Shown: positions 24,193-33,245, numbered from the stretch's first letter. The stretch is DNA of 64,000 bases from Actinomadura madurae (GCF_900115095.1 NZ_FOVH01000006.1:1-64000); one strand, 5' to 3'. The notes: generated by a model not told the origin, from the sequence alone. Program-made: numbers and translations.

Positions 24193-25761
24193 TCAGGCCT
24201 TGGCGTCCGGTGCCGGGCCCGCCGACGGCGCCGCCGGGACGTTCTCCCGCTCGGGCTGCAGCTGCGGGGCGCCGACGCCGCAGTGGCGCCTGCACTCCGG
24301 CTCGACGGCCTCCCCGGACGGCGTGCGCAGCGCGTCGTCGCCCACGGTGAGGAAGGTCAGCACGGCCCCGGCGGCCAGGAGCGCGGCGCACGTCATCATC
24401 GCGAGCCGGAACCCCTGCGCGAACTCGCCGGGATCGTTCAGGGCGTCGCCCGTCAGCCCGGTCAGCGGCGGGATCGCCGCCACCGCCAGCAGCCCGGCCG
24501 CCCGCGCCACCGCGTTGTTGACGCCGCTGGCCACGCCCGCGTGCCGGGCGTCGGCGGTGGCGAGCACGGTCGCGGTGAGCGGCGCGACCACCGCGGACAG
24601 CCCCAGCCCGAACACCACCACCGCGGGCAGGACGTCCCGGACGTAGGAGGAGTCCTCCCCGATCCGGCCGACCAGCAGCATCCCGCCCGCCGCCACCAGC
24701 AGCCCCACGGTCATCGGGAGCCGCGGGCCGATCTTCTGCGCGAGCGCGCCCGCCCGCGCCGACAGCAGCAGCATCAGCACGGTGACGGGCAGCAGCGCCG
24801 TCCCCGCCGCGATCGGCGAGAACCCGCCGACGACCTGGAGGTTGAGCACGAACAGGAAGAACAGCACGCCCATGCCGCCGTACATGATGAACGTGACGAC
24901 GTTGACGGCGGAGAACTGCCGCGAGGCGAACACGTCCAGCGGCAGCATCGGCTGCGGCGCGGGGCGTCCCGTCCGCGCGCCCGGCAGGTGCCGGCCCCGC
25001 CCCCGCAGCCGCTCGACCAGCACGAACGCCACGGCCGCCGCCAGCCCGGCGAGCGCGGCGGCGGTGATGACCGGCGCCGCCGCGCCCCCGCCCGGCGCCT
25101 CGGTGAGCGCGTAGGTCGTCCCGGCGAGCGCCAGCGCCGCCAGCACCGCGCCGAGGATGTCGAAGCGCCCGCGCGCCTGCGGGTCGAAGCTCTCGGGGAC
25201 GTGCCGGGCCGCGACCAGCACCACGACGGCGGTGAGCGGGACGTTCAGCAGGAACACCCACCGCCAGCCGGCCGCCTCGACCAGCCAGCCGCCGGCGAAC
25301 GGGCCGACCGCGCCCGCGACGCCGCCGAGGCCCGACCAGACGCCGACCGCGCGGGGACGGTCGTCGGGCGCGAACGACGCCTGGATGATCGCCAGGGAGC
25401 CCGGGGTGAGCAGGGCCCCGCCCACGCCCTGCAGCGCCCGCGCCAGGATCAGCGTCTCGATGTTCGGCGCCACGCCGCACAGCACCGACGCGACCGCGAA
25501 CCAGACCACGCCGACCAGGAAGATGCGGCGCCGCCCGAACCGGTCGCCGAGGGAGCCGCCGAGCAGGATGAAGCCGGCGAGGGTCAGCGTGTAGGCGTTG
25601 ACCGTCCACTGGAGTCCGGCGACGTCGGCGCCGAGGTCCCGGCCGAGCGCCGGGAGCGCCACGTTGACGACCGTCGCGTCGAGCATCGCCACGCTCGACC
25701 CGAGCACGGTCGCCAGCAGGATCCACCGTCCGGGGCCGCTGCGCAGCCGGACGTCGGGCAT
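24193..25761 (-). CDS. MFS multidrug exporter (DHA2, 14-TM type)
   Basis: A 522-aa transporter. Motif A is seen as GGSLGDRFGRRRIF (about residues 70-83), and the first helix has SSVAMLDATVVNVALPALGRDL, the signature of 14-helix DHA2 proton/drug antiporters. ARALQGVGGALLTPGSLAII and the antiporter motif C region (GPFAGGWLVEAAGWRW) follow. The tail is charged and carries two Cys residues and a His. The ATG (25761) shares its A with the stop of the UBP-type zinc finger gene, so the two are translationally coupled. Substrates are unknown. Confidence 0.92.
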   Translation of the reverse strand: MPDVRLRSGPGRWILLATVLGSSVAMLDATVVNVALPALGRDLGADVAGLQWTVNAYTLTLAGFILLGGSLGDRFGRRRIFLVGVVWFAVASVLCGVAPNIETLILARALQGVGGALLTPGSLAIIQASFAPDDRPRAVGVWSGLGGVAGAVGPFAGGWLVEAAGWRWVFLLNVPLTAVVVLVAARHVPESFDPQARGRFDILGAVLAALALAGTTYALTEAPGGGAAAPVITAAALAGLAAAVAFVLVERLRGRGRHLPGARTGRPAPQPMLPLDVFASRQFSAVNVVTFIMYGGMGVLFFLFVLNLQVVGGFSPIAAGTALLPVTVLMLLLSARAGALAQKIGPRLPMTVGLLVAAGGMLLVGRIGEDSSYVRDVLPAVVVFGLGLSAVVAPLTATVLATADARHAGVASGVNNAVARAAGLLAVAAIPPLTGLTGDALNDPGEFAQGFRLAMMTCAALLAAGAVLTFLTVGDDALRTPSGEAVEPECRRHCGVGAPQLQPERENVPAAPSAGPAPDAKA

Positions 25762-26024
25762 CAGACGATCAGGTTGTCGGCGAAGCACCAGCGCCAGTCC
25801 TCGCCCGGCTCGAACGACCGGACGATCGGGTGCCCCTCCTTCTGGTAGTGGGCGGTGGCGTGCCGCATGGGGGAGGAGTCGCAGCAGCCCACATGCCCGC
25901 AACCCAGGCAGAGCCGCAGGTGGACCCACCGCGTCCCTTCGGCGAGGCACTCCTCACAGCCCTGCGGCGTGTTCGGGGACGGATCCTCTACCGGAACGGT
26001 CTGCACGTGCTCGCAAGTGGCCAT
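25761..26024 (-). CDS. UBP-type zinc finger protein
   Basis: An 87-aa single-domain protein of the zf-UBP family. Zinc ligands are visible as C4/H6, C23/C26 (GCEECL), C39/C42/H44 (CLGCGHVGCC), H55 and H59 and H65 (RHATAHYQKEGHP). In eukaryotes the domain binds the free C-terminal Gly-Gly of ubiquitin; many actinobacteria carry stand-alone copies of unknown role. It is coupled to the MFS exporter (TGATG overlap) and lies 32 nt downstream of gmd. The start is ATG 26024. Confidence 0.9.
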   Translation of the reverse strand: MATCEHVQTVPVEDPSPNTPQGCEECLAEGTRWVHLRLCLGCGHVGCCDSSPMRHATAHYQKEGHPIVRSFEPGEDWRWCFADNLIV

Positions 26025-26056
26025 GTCTGAATCGTGCCACGACGCCGGTAACCGGA

Positions 26057-27103
26057 TCACCAATGATCGGGGCTGAAGGGCTCGTCCTCCGGGCGGGCGG
26101 ACTCCGACAGCAGCCGAAGGTCCGACTCGACCATCATCGTCACCAGGCTCTCGAACGACACCACGGGCTCCCAGCCGAGCTGCTCGCGGGCCTTCTTCGG
26201 GTCGGCGCACAGCAGGTCGACCTCGGCCGGACGCGTGTACTTCGCGTCCAGGACGACGTGGTCCTCCCAGTTCAGGCCGGCCGTGCGGAACGCGAACTCC
26301 ACCAGCTCGCGCACCGACTGCGTCTGGCCCGTTCCGATGACGTAGTCCTCGGGGGAGTCCTGCGCCAGCATCATCCGCATCGCGCGGGCGTAGTCGCCGG
26401 CGTAGCCCCAGTCGCGCCGCGCGTCCAGGTTGCCGAGCCGCAGCTCGGCGGCCAGGCCGAGCTTGATGCGCGCCGCGCCCAGCGACACCTTCCGCGTCAC
26501 GAACTCCGCGCCGCGGCGCGGTGACTCGTGGTTGAACAGGATGCCGCTGACCGCGAACATCCCGTAGGACTCGCGGTAGTTCTGCGTGATGTAGTGCCCG
26601 TAGCTCTTCGCCACGCCGTACGGGCTGCGCGGGTGGAACGGCGTCTTCTCGTTCTGCGGGGTCTCCCGCACCATCCCGAACATCTCCGAGGACGACGCCT
26701 GGTAGAAGCGGATCTGCTCGCTGCCGGGCGTGCGGGACGGGCTGATGCCCGACACCACCCGGATCGCCTCCAGCATCCGCAGCACGCCCATGCCGGTGAC
26801 CTCGGCGGTGAGCTCGGCCTGCTGCCACGACATCGGCACGTAGGAGATCGCGCCCAGGTTGTAGACCTCGTCGGGCCGGACCCGCTCGACCGCCGAGATC
26901 AGGCTGCCCTGGTCCAGCAGGTCGCCGGTGGTGATCTGCACGTCGCCGATGTGCTTGCGCAGCCGCGACACATGGGGGTTCGCCTGCCCCCGCACCAGGC
27001 CCCAGACCTCGTACCCCAGCCCGAGCAGATGCTCGGCCAGATACGAGCCGTCCTGTCCGGTGATGCCGGTGATGAGTGCTCGCCTGGACAGCGGATCCTC
27101 CAT
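26057..27103 (-). CDS. gmd: GDP-mannose 4,6-dehydratase
   Basis: A 348-aa short-chain dehydrogenase/reductase with the Rossmann motif ALITGITGQDGSYLAEHLLG at the N-terminus. The GMD substrate/NADP loop has RLRKHIGDVQITTGDL, the catalytic Ser/Tyr/Lys region YQASSSEMFG and SPYGVAKSYGHYITQNYRE, and the late motif DARRDWGYAGDYARAMRMML. It converts GDP-D-mannose to GDP-4-keto-6-deoxy-D-mannose, the precursor of fucose, rhamnose or related deoxysugars for surface glycans. No partner reductase is nearby. ATG 27103 follows GGATCC and starts at the family N-terminus. It is divergent from the FolP2-like gene (166 bp). Confidence 0.93.
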   Translation of the reverse strand: MEDPLSRRALITGITGQDGSYLAEHLLGLGYEVWGLVRGQANPHVSRLRKHIGDVQITTGDLLDQGSLISAVERVRPDEVYNLGAISYVPMSWQQAELTAEVTGMGVLRMLEAIRVVSGISPSRTPGSEQIRFYQASSSEMFGMVRETPQNEKTPFHPRSPYGVAKSYGHYITQNYRESYGMFAVSGILFNHESPRRGAEFVTRKVSLGAARIKLGLAAELRLGNLDARRDWGYAGDYARAMRMMLAQDSPEDYVIGTGQTQSVRELVEFAFRTAGLNWEDHVVLDAKYTRPAEVDLLCADPKKAREQLGWEPVVSFESLVTMMVESDLRLLSESARPEDEPFSPDHW

Positions 27104-27269
27104 GGCTGAATTAGGTCCGACGCGGGCCCACCACGGGCAGAACCCGCAACGAGCGTGAAATATGAGGTTACCGACCAGGACATGTCCATGACGAGGGAGG
27201 GCGCCGTTTGAACCGAATTCCCTTCTGGTTCGCTCGCCGGCCCGCGCGTGTGCCACGGTGAGACCCATC

Positions 27270-28115
27270 ATGAGCTCTCCGGACGCGCCGCCGCTGCGGC
27301 TGAACGGGCGTGAGATCGGCCCGCACGCGATCATGGCCGTGGTGAACCGCACGCCCGACTCGTTCTTCGACCGCGGCGCCACCTACGGCTTCGACGCGGC
27401 CCTCGCCGCCGCCGGCCGGGCCGTCGCGGCCGGCGCCGACATCGTCGACATCGGCGGGGTCAAGGCCGGCCCCGGGGAGGACGTCGGCGTCGCCGAGGAG
27501 CTGCGCCGGGTCGTCGACCTCGTCGCGGCGGTCCGGGAACGGCACCCGGACGTGGTGATCAGCGTCGACACCTGGCGCGCGGAGGTCGGCGAGGCGGTGG
27601 CGCGGGCCGGCGCCGACCTGCTGAACGACACCTGGGGCGGACCGGACCCGCGGCTCGCCGAGGTCGCCGCCGCGCACGGGATCGGGCTCGTCTGCGCGCA
27701 CGCCGGCGCCCTCGCGCCCCGCACCCGCCCGCACCGGATCGGCTACGGCGACGTCGTGGCGGACGTGGTCGGGCACGTCACGGCCGAGGCCGAGCGCGCC
27801 GCCGCCCTCGGCGTCCGCCGGGACGCGATCCTCATCGACCCCGCGCACGACTTCGGCAAGAACACCCGCCACTCGCTGGAGATCACCCGGCGGCTCGGCG
27901 AGCTGACCGCCACCGGCTGGCCGGTCCTGGTCGCGGTGTCCAACAAGGACTTCATCGGCGAGACCCTCGGGCGCCCCGTCGACAAGCGGGGCGTCGGCAC
28001 CATGGCCGTCCTCGGCGTCTCCGCGGTGCTCGGCGCCCGCGTGTTCCGCGTCCACGACGTCCCCGCCGCGCGGGCCGCCCTGGCCGCCGTCGGCCGCCTC
28101 GGCGCCGCGCGCTGA
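27270..28115 (+). CDS. folP2: Dihydropteroate synthase-like protein (FolP2 type)
   Basis: A 281-aa TIM-barrel protein of the DHPS family with MAVVNRTPDSFFDRG, AGADIVDIGGVKAGPG, VISVDTWRAEV and IDPAHDFGKNTRHSLE. It resembles mycobacterial FolP2 (Rv1207). The key DHPS segments are altered (DIGGVKAGPGE instead of DIGGESTRPG), and mycobacterial FolP2 is reported not to act as a folate DHPS. Its true reaction is therefore open. ATG 27270 is chosen over GTG 27258; neither has a strong ribosome site. Confidence 0.88.
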   Translation: MSSPDAPPLRLNGREIGPHAIMAVVNRTPDSFFDRGATYGFDAALAAAGRAVAAGADIVDIGGVKAGPGEDVGVAEELRRVVDLVAAVRERHPDVVISVDTWRAEVGEAVARAGADLLNDTWGGPDPRLAEVAAAHGIGLVCAHAGALAPRTRPHRIGYGDVVADVVGHVTAEAERAAALGVRRDAILIDPAHDFGKNTRHSLEITRRLGELTATGWPVLVAVSNKDFIGETLGRPVDKRGVGTMAVLGVSAVLGARVFRVHDVPAARAALAAVGRLGAAR

Positions 28116-28142
28116 CACCACGCGGGCGGGCTCAGTGCGGGC

Positions 28143-28700
28143 TCAGTGGGCGGCCTCGCGCCGGCGGGCCCGGTAGGCGGCCACGTGCATGCGGTTCCCG
28201 CACGTGCGGCTGTCGCAGTAGCGGCGGCACCGGTTGCGGGACAGGTCGACCAGCACCCGCGAGCAGTCCGGCGCCTCGCAGGTGCGCAGCCGGTCCAGCT
28301 CGCCCGCGGCCACCACGTAGGCCAGCGCCATCCCGCAGTCCGCGGCCAGATGCTCGCCGAGCGGGGCGCCGGGCGCGAAGAAGTGCACGTGCCAGTCGTA
28401 GCCGTCGTGGTCGGTCAGGTGCGGCGTGGCGCGGACCTCGCCGACGATCTCGTTGATCAGCCGGACCGCGGCCGGGACGCCCTCCGCGCGGAAGACCGCG
28501 TGGAACCGGGCGCGCAGGTCGAGGACCCGGGCCAGGTCCGCCTCGGTGAGCGCGCCGACGTCGCTGAAGGCGTTGCGCTCCACGAACCCGCGCAGGCCCG
28601 GCAGCCCGCCGAGGCCCTCCGCGCCGGACGCCGCCGCGCCGGTGTTGATCAGGTCGACGACGACGGCGAGCGCGTGCTCGGTGTCATGAGTGAAGATCAC
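28143..28700 (-). CDS. CGNR zinc finger regulator (ABATE domain)
   Basis: A 185-aa protein. The N-terminal ABATE domain (about residues 1-130) starts TEHALAVVVDLINTG. The C-terminal zinc finger has CEAPDCSRVLVDLSRNRCRR followed by YCDSRTCGNRMHVAAYRARR, including the naming CGNR motif and the stress-regulator-like basic end. These proteins are thought to bind DNA as transcription factors in actinobacteria. ATG 28700 is chosen from the family N-terminus. It converges on the FolP2-like gene with a 27-nt gap. Confidence 0.92.
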   Translation of the reverse strand: MIFTHDTEHALAVVVDLINTGAAASGAEGLGGLPGLRGFVERNAFSDVGALTEADLARVLDLRARFHAVFRAEGVPAAVRLINEIVGEVRATPHLTDHDGYDWHVHFFAPGAPLGEHLAADCGMALAYVVAAGELDRLRTCEAPDCSRVLVDLSRNRCRRYCDSRTCGNRMHVAAYRARRREAAH

Positions 28701-28918
28701 AACGACTCCAGTCTCCGTGGGCCGGGCGGTCGTGTTCCCGGCGGCGCCGCCGGGGCCGGCACGCGGCCCGCGGACCCCACCTTATGACGAGGAGCGCCTC
28801 CCTTTACTGGCACGCCGCCAATTTATGCCGGAGCGCGGAGAGAGCCTGGTCGGCCGGAACGGTCCACTTCCGGACGCGGGGCCCAACGGCGTGGTGGGGG
28901 CCTGGATGAAGCCGGTCC

Positions 28919-29491
28919 TCAGCGCTCGTAGTGCGGGTCGGCGACGACCGGGTAGAACGCGTCGGTGTGCTGGACCCGCATCGTGACCGCCGAGCCCTCC
29001 AGCGTGTAGTCCGCCTTCACCTGGCGGAACATCGAGTCGCTCGCCCACGGGTTGTAGAGCCGCCCGACCGTCGCGCCGTACCGCAGGTGGACGACGTCGT
29101 AGCCGCCGGACGGCATCGACTCCAGGGTCAGCCCGTCGGCGAGGGAGACCGCGAACCGGAACTCGGTGGGGGCGTCGGGGCCGTGGATGACGGTGAGGAG
29201 CCGCACCCCGCCGGCCGTCGTCTGCGCGACGATGTCGGTGTCGACGTCCACGCCGACGAACACCCGCAGGCTGGGACGCAGGACCTGGGCGACGGTGTCG
29301 GCGGCCGCCACGTCGATGCCGAAGTGGATCCGCTGCCCGTCCCGCGTCGGCACCCACACTCCGTCACGGGCCCGCTGCCCCCAGGCGACGTCGGGGTTCT
29401 CCATCTCCTGGGGCTCGTTCTTGCCCCGCGCGACCAGGATTCTGGAGGCGGCGTTCATCGCCGCGGCAGCCCCGTCCCGTGCATGCCTCAT
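28919..29491 (-). CDS. Uncharacterised protein resembling a secreted-toxin N-terminal module
   Basis: A 190-aa protein, mostly beta-strand by composition. From about residue 65 (AADTVAQVLRPSLRVFVGVD, then VRLLTVIHGPDAPTEFRFAV) to the end (HTDAFYPVVADPHYE) it looks like the module near the N-terminus of large actinobacterial secreted or polymorphic-toxin-type proteins, which often ends AYPVVADP. Here it stands alone, with no toxin domain after it and no signal peptide before it. ATG 29491 has GAGGGGG 6-8 nt upstream. Function unknown; the resemblance is from memory of the motif, not a search. Confidence 0.6.
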   Translation of the reverse strand: MRHARDGAAAAMNAASRILVARGKNEPQEMENPDVAWGQRARDGVWVPTRDGQRIHFGIDVAAADTVAQVLRPSLRVFVGVDVDTDIVAQTTAGGVRLLTVIHGPDAPTEFRFAVSLADGLTLESMPSGGYDVVHLRYGATVGRLYNPWASDSMFRQVKADYTLEGSAVTMRVQHTDAFYPVVADPHYER

Positions 29492-29741
29492 GGCGGGCCC
29501 CCTCGCCTTCTGTCATCACTTCCGCGGCCTCACGTTCGCCCTGGGTTTACCACGGGCGGTGCGGGCGGGACGCCCTTTGGCCTGCCCCTGGTCGATAAGC
29601 GACGTTCGCCCCGTGCGTCGTTGGACCTTACACCACGCTTATACGCCCCGGTCGGGGCGGGCGCCGATCTTCTCGGCGGCCGTTCCCGGCCGGGGCGGGC
29701 GCCGTCACCATCCGCGCGCGGAGCCTCACGCGGGCAGGCGT

Positions 29742-29776
29742 CCGCGGGCCGTCCCGGAGCGCTGGACGGCCCGCGG
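29742..29776 (-). terminator. Terminator after the aminotransferase gene
   Basis: Perfect 13-bp stem (29742-29754 with 29764-29776) and a 9-nt loop, 11 bp beyond the aminotransferase stop. The rest of the 296-bp gap (29492-29787) holds a repeated CGGGGCGGGCGCCG element (about 29667 and 29694) and a TTATAC-like AT-rich site near 29640 that may be part of a promoter. No gene is seen there. Confidence 0.75.
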
Positions 29777-29787
29777 CGGGGACCGCC

Positions 29788-31125
29788 CTAGGCGAGCGCG
29801 GGCTCACCCACGGTGACGGAGGCCGGCAGGTCGGCGAGCACCTCGCCGAGCCGGTCGAGCGCGTCGGAGATCCACGGCAGGGACGCCGGGGCGGGCGCCG
29901 CGAGGGCCGCGAGGCGCTGCTCGTCGTCCTCCCCGTAGAGCAGGCTCGGCGCCACCCGCATGCGCAGCGCGGACGGGGCGTCCCCGAACGAGCTGCCCGG
30001 CAGGACGCCGACCCCGTAGCGTTCCAGCAGCAGGTGCGTGAGGTCGGCGGCCGTCCGGACGCCGTGGTTGGCCTCCAGGGCCTCCCGCATCGGCCCGAAG
30101 TCGGGGTAGAGGTAGAAGGCCGCTTCCGGACGCGTGACCCGCGCGCCCGCGGCGGCGAACCGGTCGGCGACCGCGCCGGTGATCGCGGCGTGCAGCCGCC
30201 GGCTGCGGTCGACGTGCTCGACCAGCTCGGGCGGCTCGGCGAACGCGTACGCGGCGGCGTGCTGCATCGGCGCCGGGGCGCTGGACCAGATCTCGCTCGC
30301 CACCCCGAGCAGGCTGCCGCGCAGCGCGGCGCCGAACGGCCCGTCCGGCAGCCGCGCCACCCCGATCCGCCAGCCGCCGGCCGCCAGATTCTTGCTCAGC
30401 GCGGTCGTCACCACGGTGCGCTCCGGCGCGTACAGGGCGGGGGACGGCACCGTCCGCCCGGGGGAGTGCACCAGGTCGCGGTAGATCTCGTCGGAGATCA
30501 CGACCAGGTCCTGCTCGCGCGCGACCGCGCACAACCGCCGGACGGTCGCCTCGGACGCGAGCGTCCCCGTCGGGTTGTCGGGCAGCGTCACCACCACGGC
30601 CCGCACGTCGCGACCCCGGGCCCGCGCCCGCACCACGGCGTCGGCCAGCAGCGCGGGGCTCGGCACGCCGCCCTCGCCCGGCGGGGTGGCCACGCGGATC
30701 GGCTCCGCCCCCGCCAGGGACGTCTGCGCCGCGTAGCTCACCCAGCTCGGCGCGGCGACCACCACATCACCGCCCAGCGCGGTCAGCAGGGCGAACAGCA
30801 GCGGCTTGCTCCCCGGGCCGGCGACCACCGTGGACGGGTCGGTGGGCAGCCCGCGGCGCGCCCAGTACCCGGCCGCGGCGGCACGCAGCGCGGGCGAGCC
30901 GGCCACCGGCCCGTAGCCGCCGCGGCCCGCGGCCGCGCCGAGCTCGCGGGTCAGCGCGGGGTGCAGGGGGATCCCGGCCTCCCCGAAACCGAGGGGGAGC
31001 ACGCGTTCACCGCGTCTCCGCTTGCGGGCCATGGCCTCGTTGACCGCGAGCGTCGCCGACAGCGGGACCGGGCGAGGGGCGAACGACACCGGACGGAGGG
31101 CCGCGGGATGGTTCTGGGCAGGCAT
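29788..31125 (-). CDS. PLP-dependent class I/II aminotransferase
   Basis: A 445-aa fold-type I aminotransferase. VVAGPGSKPLLFALLTAL binds the cofactor phosphate, LPDNPTGTLAS holds the conserved Asn, VVISDEIYRDLVH the Asp-x-x-Tyr, and TTALSKNLAAGGWRIG the catalytic Lys. The C-terminal Arg region is ALRMRVAPSLLYGE. The substrate cannot be told; aspartate, aromatic or alanine-type activities are all possible. ATG 31125 has GGAG 7 nt upstream. A LysR gene is divergent across 144 bp and is its likely regulator. Confidence 0.92.
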   Translation of the reverse strand: MPAQNHPAALRPVSFAPRPVPLSATLAVNEAMARKRRRGERVLPLGFGEAGIPLHPALTRELGAAAGRGGYGPVAGSPALRAAAAGYWARRGLPTDPSTVVAGPGSKPLLFALLTALGGDVVVAAPSWVSYAAQTSLAGAEPIRVATPPGEGGVPSPALLADAVVRARARGRDVRAVVVTLPDNPTGTLASEATVRRLCAVAREQDLVVISDEIYRDLVHSPGRTVPSPALYAPERTVVTTALSKNLAAGGWRIGVARLPDGPFGAALRGSLLGVASEIWSSAPAPMQHAAAYAFAEPPELVEHVDRSRRLHAAITGAVADRFAAAGARVTRPEAAFYLYPDFGPMREALEANHGVRTAADLTHLLLERYGVGVLPGSSFGDAPSALRMRVAPSLLYGEDDEQRLAALAAPAPASLPWISDALDRLGEVLADLPASVTVGEPALA

Positions 31126-31205
31126 GAACTACTCCAAGGCATGCGTGATAGACGGTGGGTGACCGTGGAAATCCCCGTGTGCTGCGACCCGGCCGGGTTC
31201 GCTTC

Positions 31206-31226
31206 ATGCTTGCCCGCATTTAGCAT
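31206..31226. promoter_or_regulatory. Putative LysR site between aminotransferase and LysR genes
   Basis: ATGC-N6-GCAT (31206-31219), followed by another GCAT at 31223-31226, lies in the 144-bp divergent gap. It sits in the only AT-richer stretch there (CATTTAGCATCATC). The position suits an LTTR activation site for both genes. Confidence 0.35.
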
Positions 31227-31269
31227 CATCACAAGCGAGTCTCATCGATGGTGACCGTAAGATGGGCTG

Positions 31270-32196
31270 ATGCTAGAGCTCCGCCGCCTGCGGCTTCTCG
31301 CCGAATTCGCCCGCCGCGGGAGCATCGCGGCGACCGCCGCCGCCCTCGGCTACACGGCTTCGGCGGTCTCCCAGCAGCTGGCCGCGCTCGAACGGGAGGC
31401 CCGCGTCCCGCTGCTGGACCGGACCGCCCGCAGCGCGGAGCTGACCGATGCCGGACGGCGCCTCGCCGACCGCGCCGAGGAGATCCTCAACCTCGTGGAG
31501 ACGGCCGAGGCGGAGCTGTCGGCCCAGGCCGACGCCCCCATGGGCCGGGTCGTGGTCACGGCGTTCCCGACCGCCGCCGTCGCGTTCGCGCCCGCGCTGG
31601 CGCACAGCCTCGGCGACCATCCCGATCTCACGTTCGTGCTGCGCCAGACCGCGCCCGGCGCCGGGATCCGCCAGGTACAGAACGGCGAGGTCGACATCGC
31701 GCTCATCGACGACTGGACGGGAAAGGTCCCCGAGCAGTCGCCCGCCGCGCTGGAGTTCTTCCACCTCCGGCGCGACCCGCTCGTCCTCGTCGTCCCGGGC
31801 ACGCACCCCATGTCGCGTCCGGACCGGGCCGTCGACCTGCAGCAGCTCCGGGAGGAGCCGTGGATGGCGGCCCCGCCCGGGGAACCGTCCCGGCAGGCCG
31901 TCGAGCGGCTGCTGGACGCCGTCGGCGGGGCCCGTCCCGTCCCCTGGGAGTTCGAGGGGCTGCACACGATCCTGAGCCTTGTGGCGCGGGGGATCGGCAT
32001 CACCGCCGTGCCGGCGCTCGCGCTGGCCGCCGGCGACCAGGACGTGGCGGTGCGGCGCATCCCCGAGTGCACGCTCGCCCGCGAGGTGTACGCGGTGACC
32101 CGGTCCGCGAGCGTGCGGAGGCCGTCGGTCGCGGTCACCCTGCGCGCCATCTACGCCGCCGCCCAGGCCGTCCAGCCGGCCCCGCCCGAGGACTGA
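31270..32196 (+). CDS. LysR-family transcriptional regulator
   Basis: A 308-aa protein starting MLELRRLRLLAEFARRGSIA, with the helix-turn-helix completed by GYTASAVSQQLAALEREARV. The effector-binding domain starts at about residue 92 (MGRVVVTAFPTAAVAFAPAL) and has the late GIGITAVPALAL segment typical of the family. It is divergent from the aminotransferase gene. The co-inducer is unknown, but an amino acid or its keto acid would suit the neighbour. Confidence 0.93.
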   Translation: MLELRRLRLLAEFARRGSIAATAAALGYTASAVSQQLAALEREARVPLLDRTARSAELTDAGRRLADRAEEILNLVETAEAELSAQADAPMGRVVVTAFPTAAVAFAPALAHSLGDHPDLTFVLRQTAPGAGIRQVQNGEVDIALIDDWTGKVPEQSPAALEFFHLRRDPLVLVVPGTHPMSRPDRAVDLQQLREEPWMAAPPGEPSRQAVERLLDAVGGARPVPWEFEGLHTILSLVARGIGITAVPALALAAGDQDVAVRRIPECTLAREVYAVTRSASVRRPSVAVTLRAIYAAAQAVQPAPPED

Positions 32197-32446
32197 CCAG
32201 CGGTTTTCCGAGGTCGGCGGAGGCTTGAAGGCGGAGTCCTCGGGCATGGCCGATTCCGGCCCGCATCCGCGGCGATGCGGCCCCGGTTCCGAACCAAACG
32301 GACGCCGGGCCCGAACTAAGGAGGGAACAAGCCGCGCGCTACGGATCGTTCGAAAACGGACGGCCACGTGCGGATCATCACGTACGGTGGTGCGAATCGT
32401 GAGCACATCCGAGTCCATGCACACCGATCGGGGAGCGCAGCGCTCG

Positions 32447-33178
32447 ATGGAACGACCGGCGACCATGACCGCCGAACCGCCAGGGGCGGTTCGGGCGGAG
32501 CTGCCGCAGGACGGCCACGCGGGTGGCCACCACGTGTTCGAGCTGCCGCGGGTGACCGCGCTGCTGATGCACGCGCTCCCGCGGTTCGTCGAGGGGGTCA
32601 TCGCGCCCGTCGCGGTGTTCTACGCCGCGCTCACCCTCCTCGGGCTGAACGGCGCGCTCGTGGCCGCCGTCGCCTGGGTGTACGGCGGGATCATCTACCG
32701 GTACGTCCGCGGGCACCCGGTGTCGGGGATGCTGATGCTGGCCGCGGTCGGTGTGACGGTCCGCGCGATCTTGGCCGCCGCGACTCACAGCGCGGTCGTC
32801 TACTTCCTCCAGCCGACGCTCGGCACGCTCGCCGTGAGCATGGCCTTCCTCGCCTCGGTGCCGCTCGGGAAACCGCTCGCGATGAAGCTCGCCAAGGACA
32901 TGGCGCCGATCCCTGACGCGTTCTACAAGCACGCCAGGGTCCACCAGTTCTTCCTGCGCATCTCGCTGCTGTGGTCGGCGGTGCTGCTCGCCAACGTGGG
33001 CATCAGCCTCTGGATGCTGTTCAACCAGTCGATCAGCATGTACCTGTGGATCCGCACCGGCATCGTCGCCGGGCTGGGCGCGATCGGCATCGCGGTGTCG
33101 GTCTGGGGCTTCAAGCGCGTCGTCCGCCACGTGAACCGCGAGCCCGCGCGCGCGTCCGGCACCGGCTCCGCCGCCTGA
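32447..33178 (+). CDS. VC0807-family integral membrane protein
   Basis: A 243-aa protein with six hydrophobic segments, starting LPRFVEGVIAPVAVFYAALT. It continues through VYGGIIYRYVRGHPVSGMLM and ends SMYLWIRTGIVAGLGAIGIA with a short basic tail. The pattern is that of VC0807/intracellular-septation-like membrane proteins of unknown function. The start is uncertain: ATG 32447 is used, ATG 32414 or ATG 32465 are possible. The 250 bp before it contain no other gene; I see only a short GGTTCCGAACC palindrome at about 32285. Confidence 0.75.
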   Translation: MERPATMTAEPPGAVRAELPQDGHAGGHHVFELPRVTALLMHALPRFVEGVIAPVAVFYAALTLLGLNGALVAAVAWVYGGIIYRYVRGHPVSGMLMLAAVGVTVRAILAAATHSAVVYFLQPTLGTLAVSMAFLASVPLGKPLAMKLAKDMAPIPDAFYKHARVHQFFLRISLLWSAVLLANVGISLWMLFNQSISMYLWIRTGIVAGLGAIGIAVSVWGFKRVVRHVNREPARASGTGSAA

Positions 33179-33218
33179 CCGGTCCCGCCCGCCCCGCCCG
33201 CACAGCGATTCCCGTCTC

Positions 33219-33245
33219 GCTCCGAACCCGCGGCCGGTTCGGAGC
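33219..33245 (+). terminator. Hairpin after the VC0807-family gene
   Basis: Perfect 10-bp stem (GCTCCGAACC with GGTTCGGAGC) and a 7-nt loop, 40 bp after the stop codon. No T-run follows. It probably separates this gene from the L,D-transpeptidase gene. Confidence 0.6.

Noticed and set aside
24107..25726. 539-codon minus-strand frame over the MFS exporter
   Set aside because: It overlaps the true exporter frame, which has clear membrane helices and motifs; this frame is Arg/Gly-rich.
27178..27187. GGACATGTCC palindrome between gmd and folP2
   Set aside because: A single 10-bp palindrome in a 166-bp gap; too little to call an operator.
32197..32446. Possible riboswitch before the VC0807-family gene
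   Set aside because: There are short palindromes but no recognisable conserved core of any riboswitch class.
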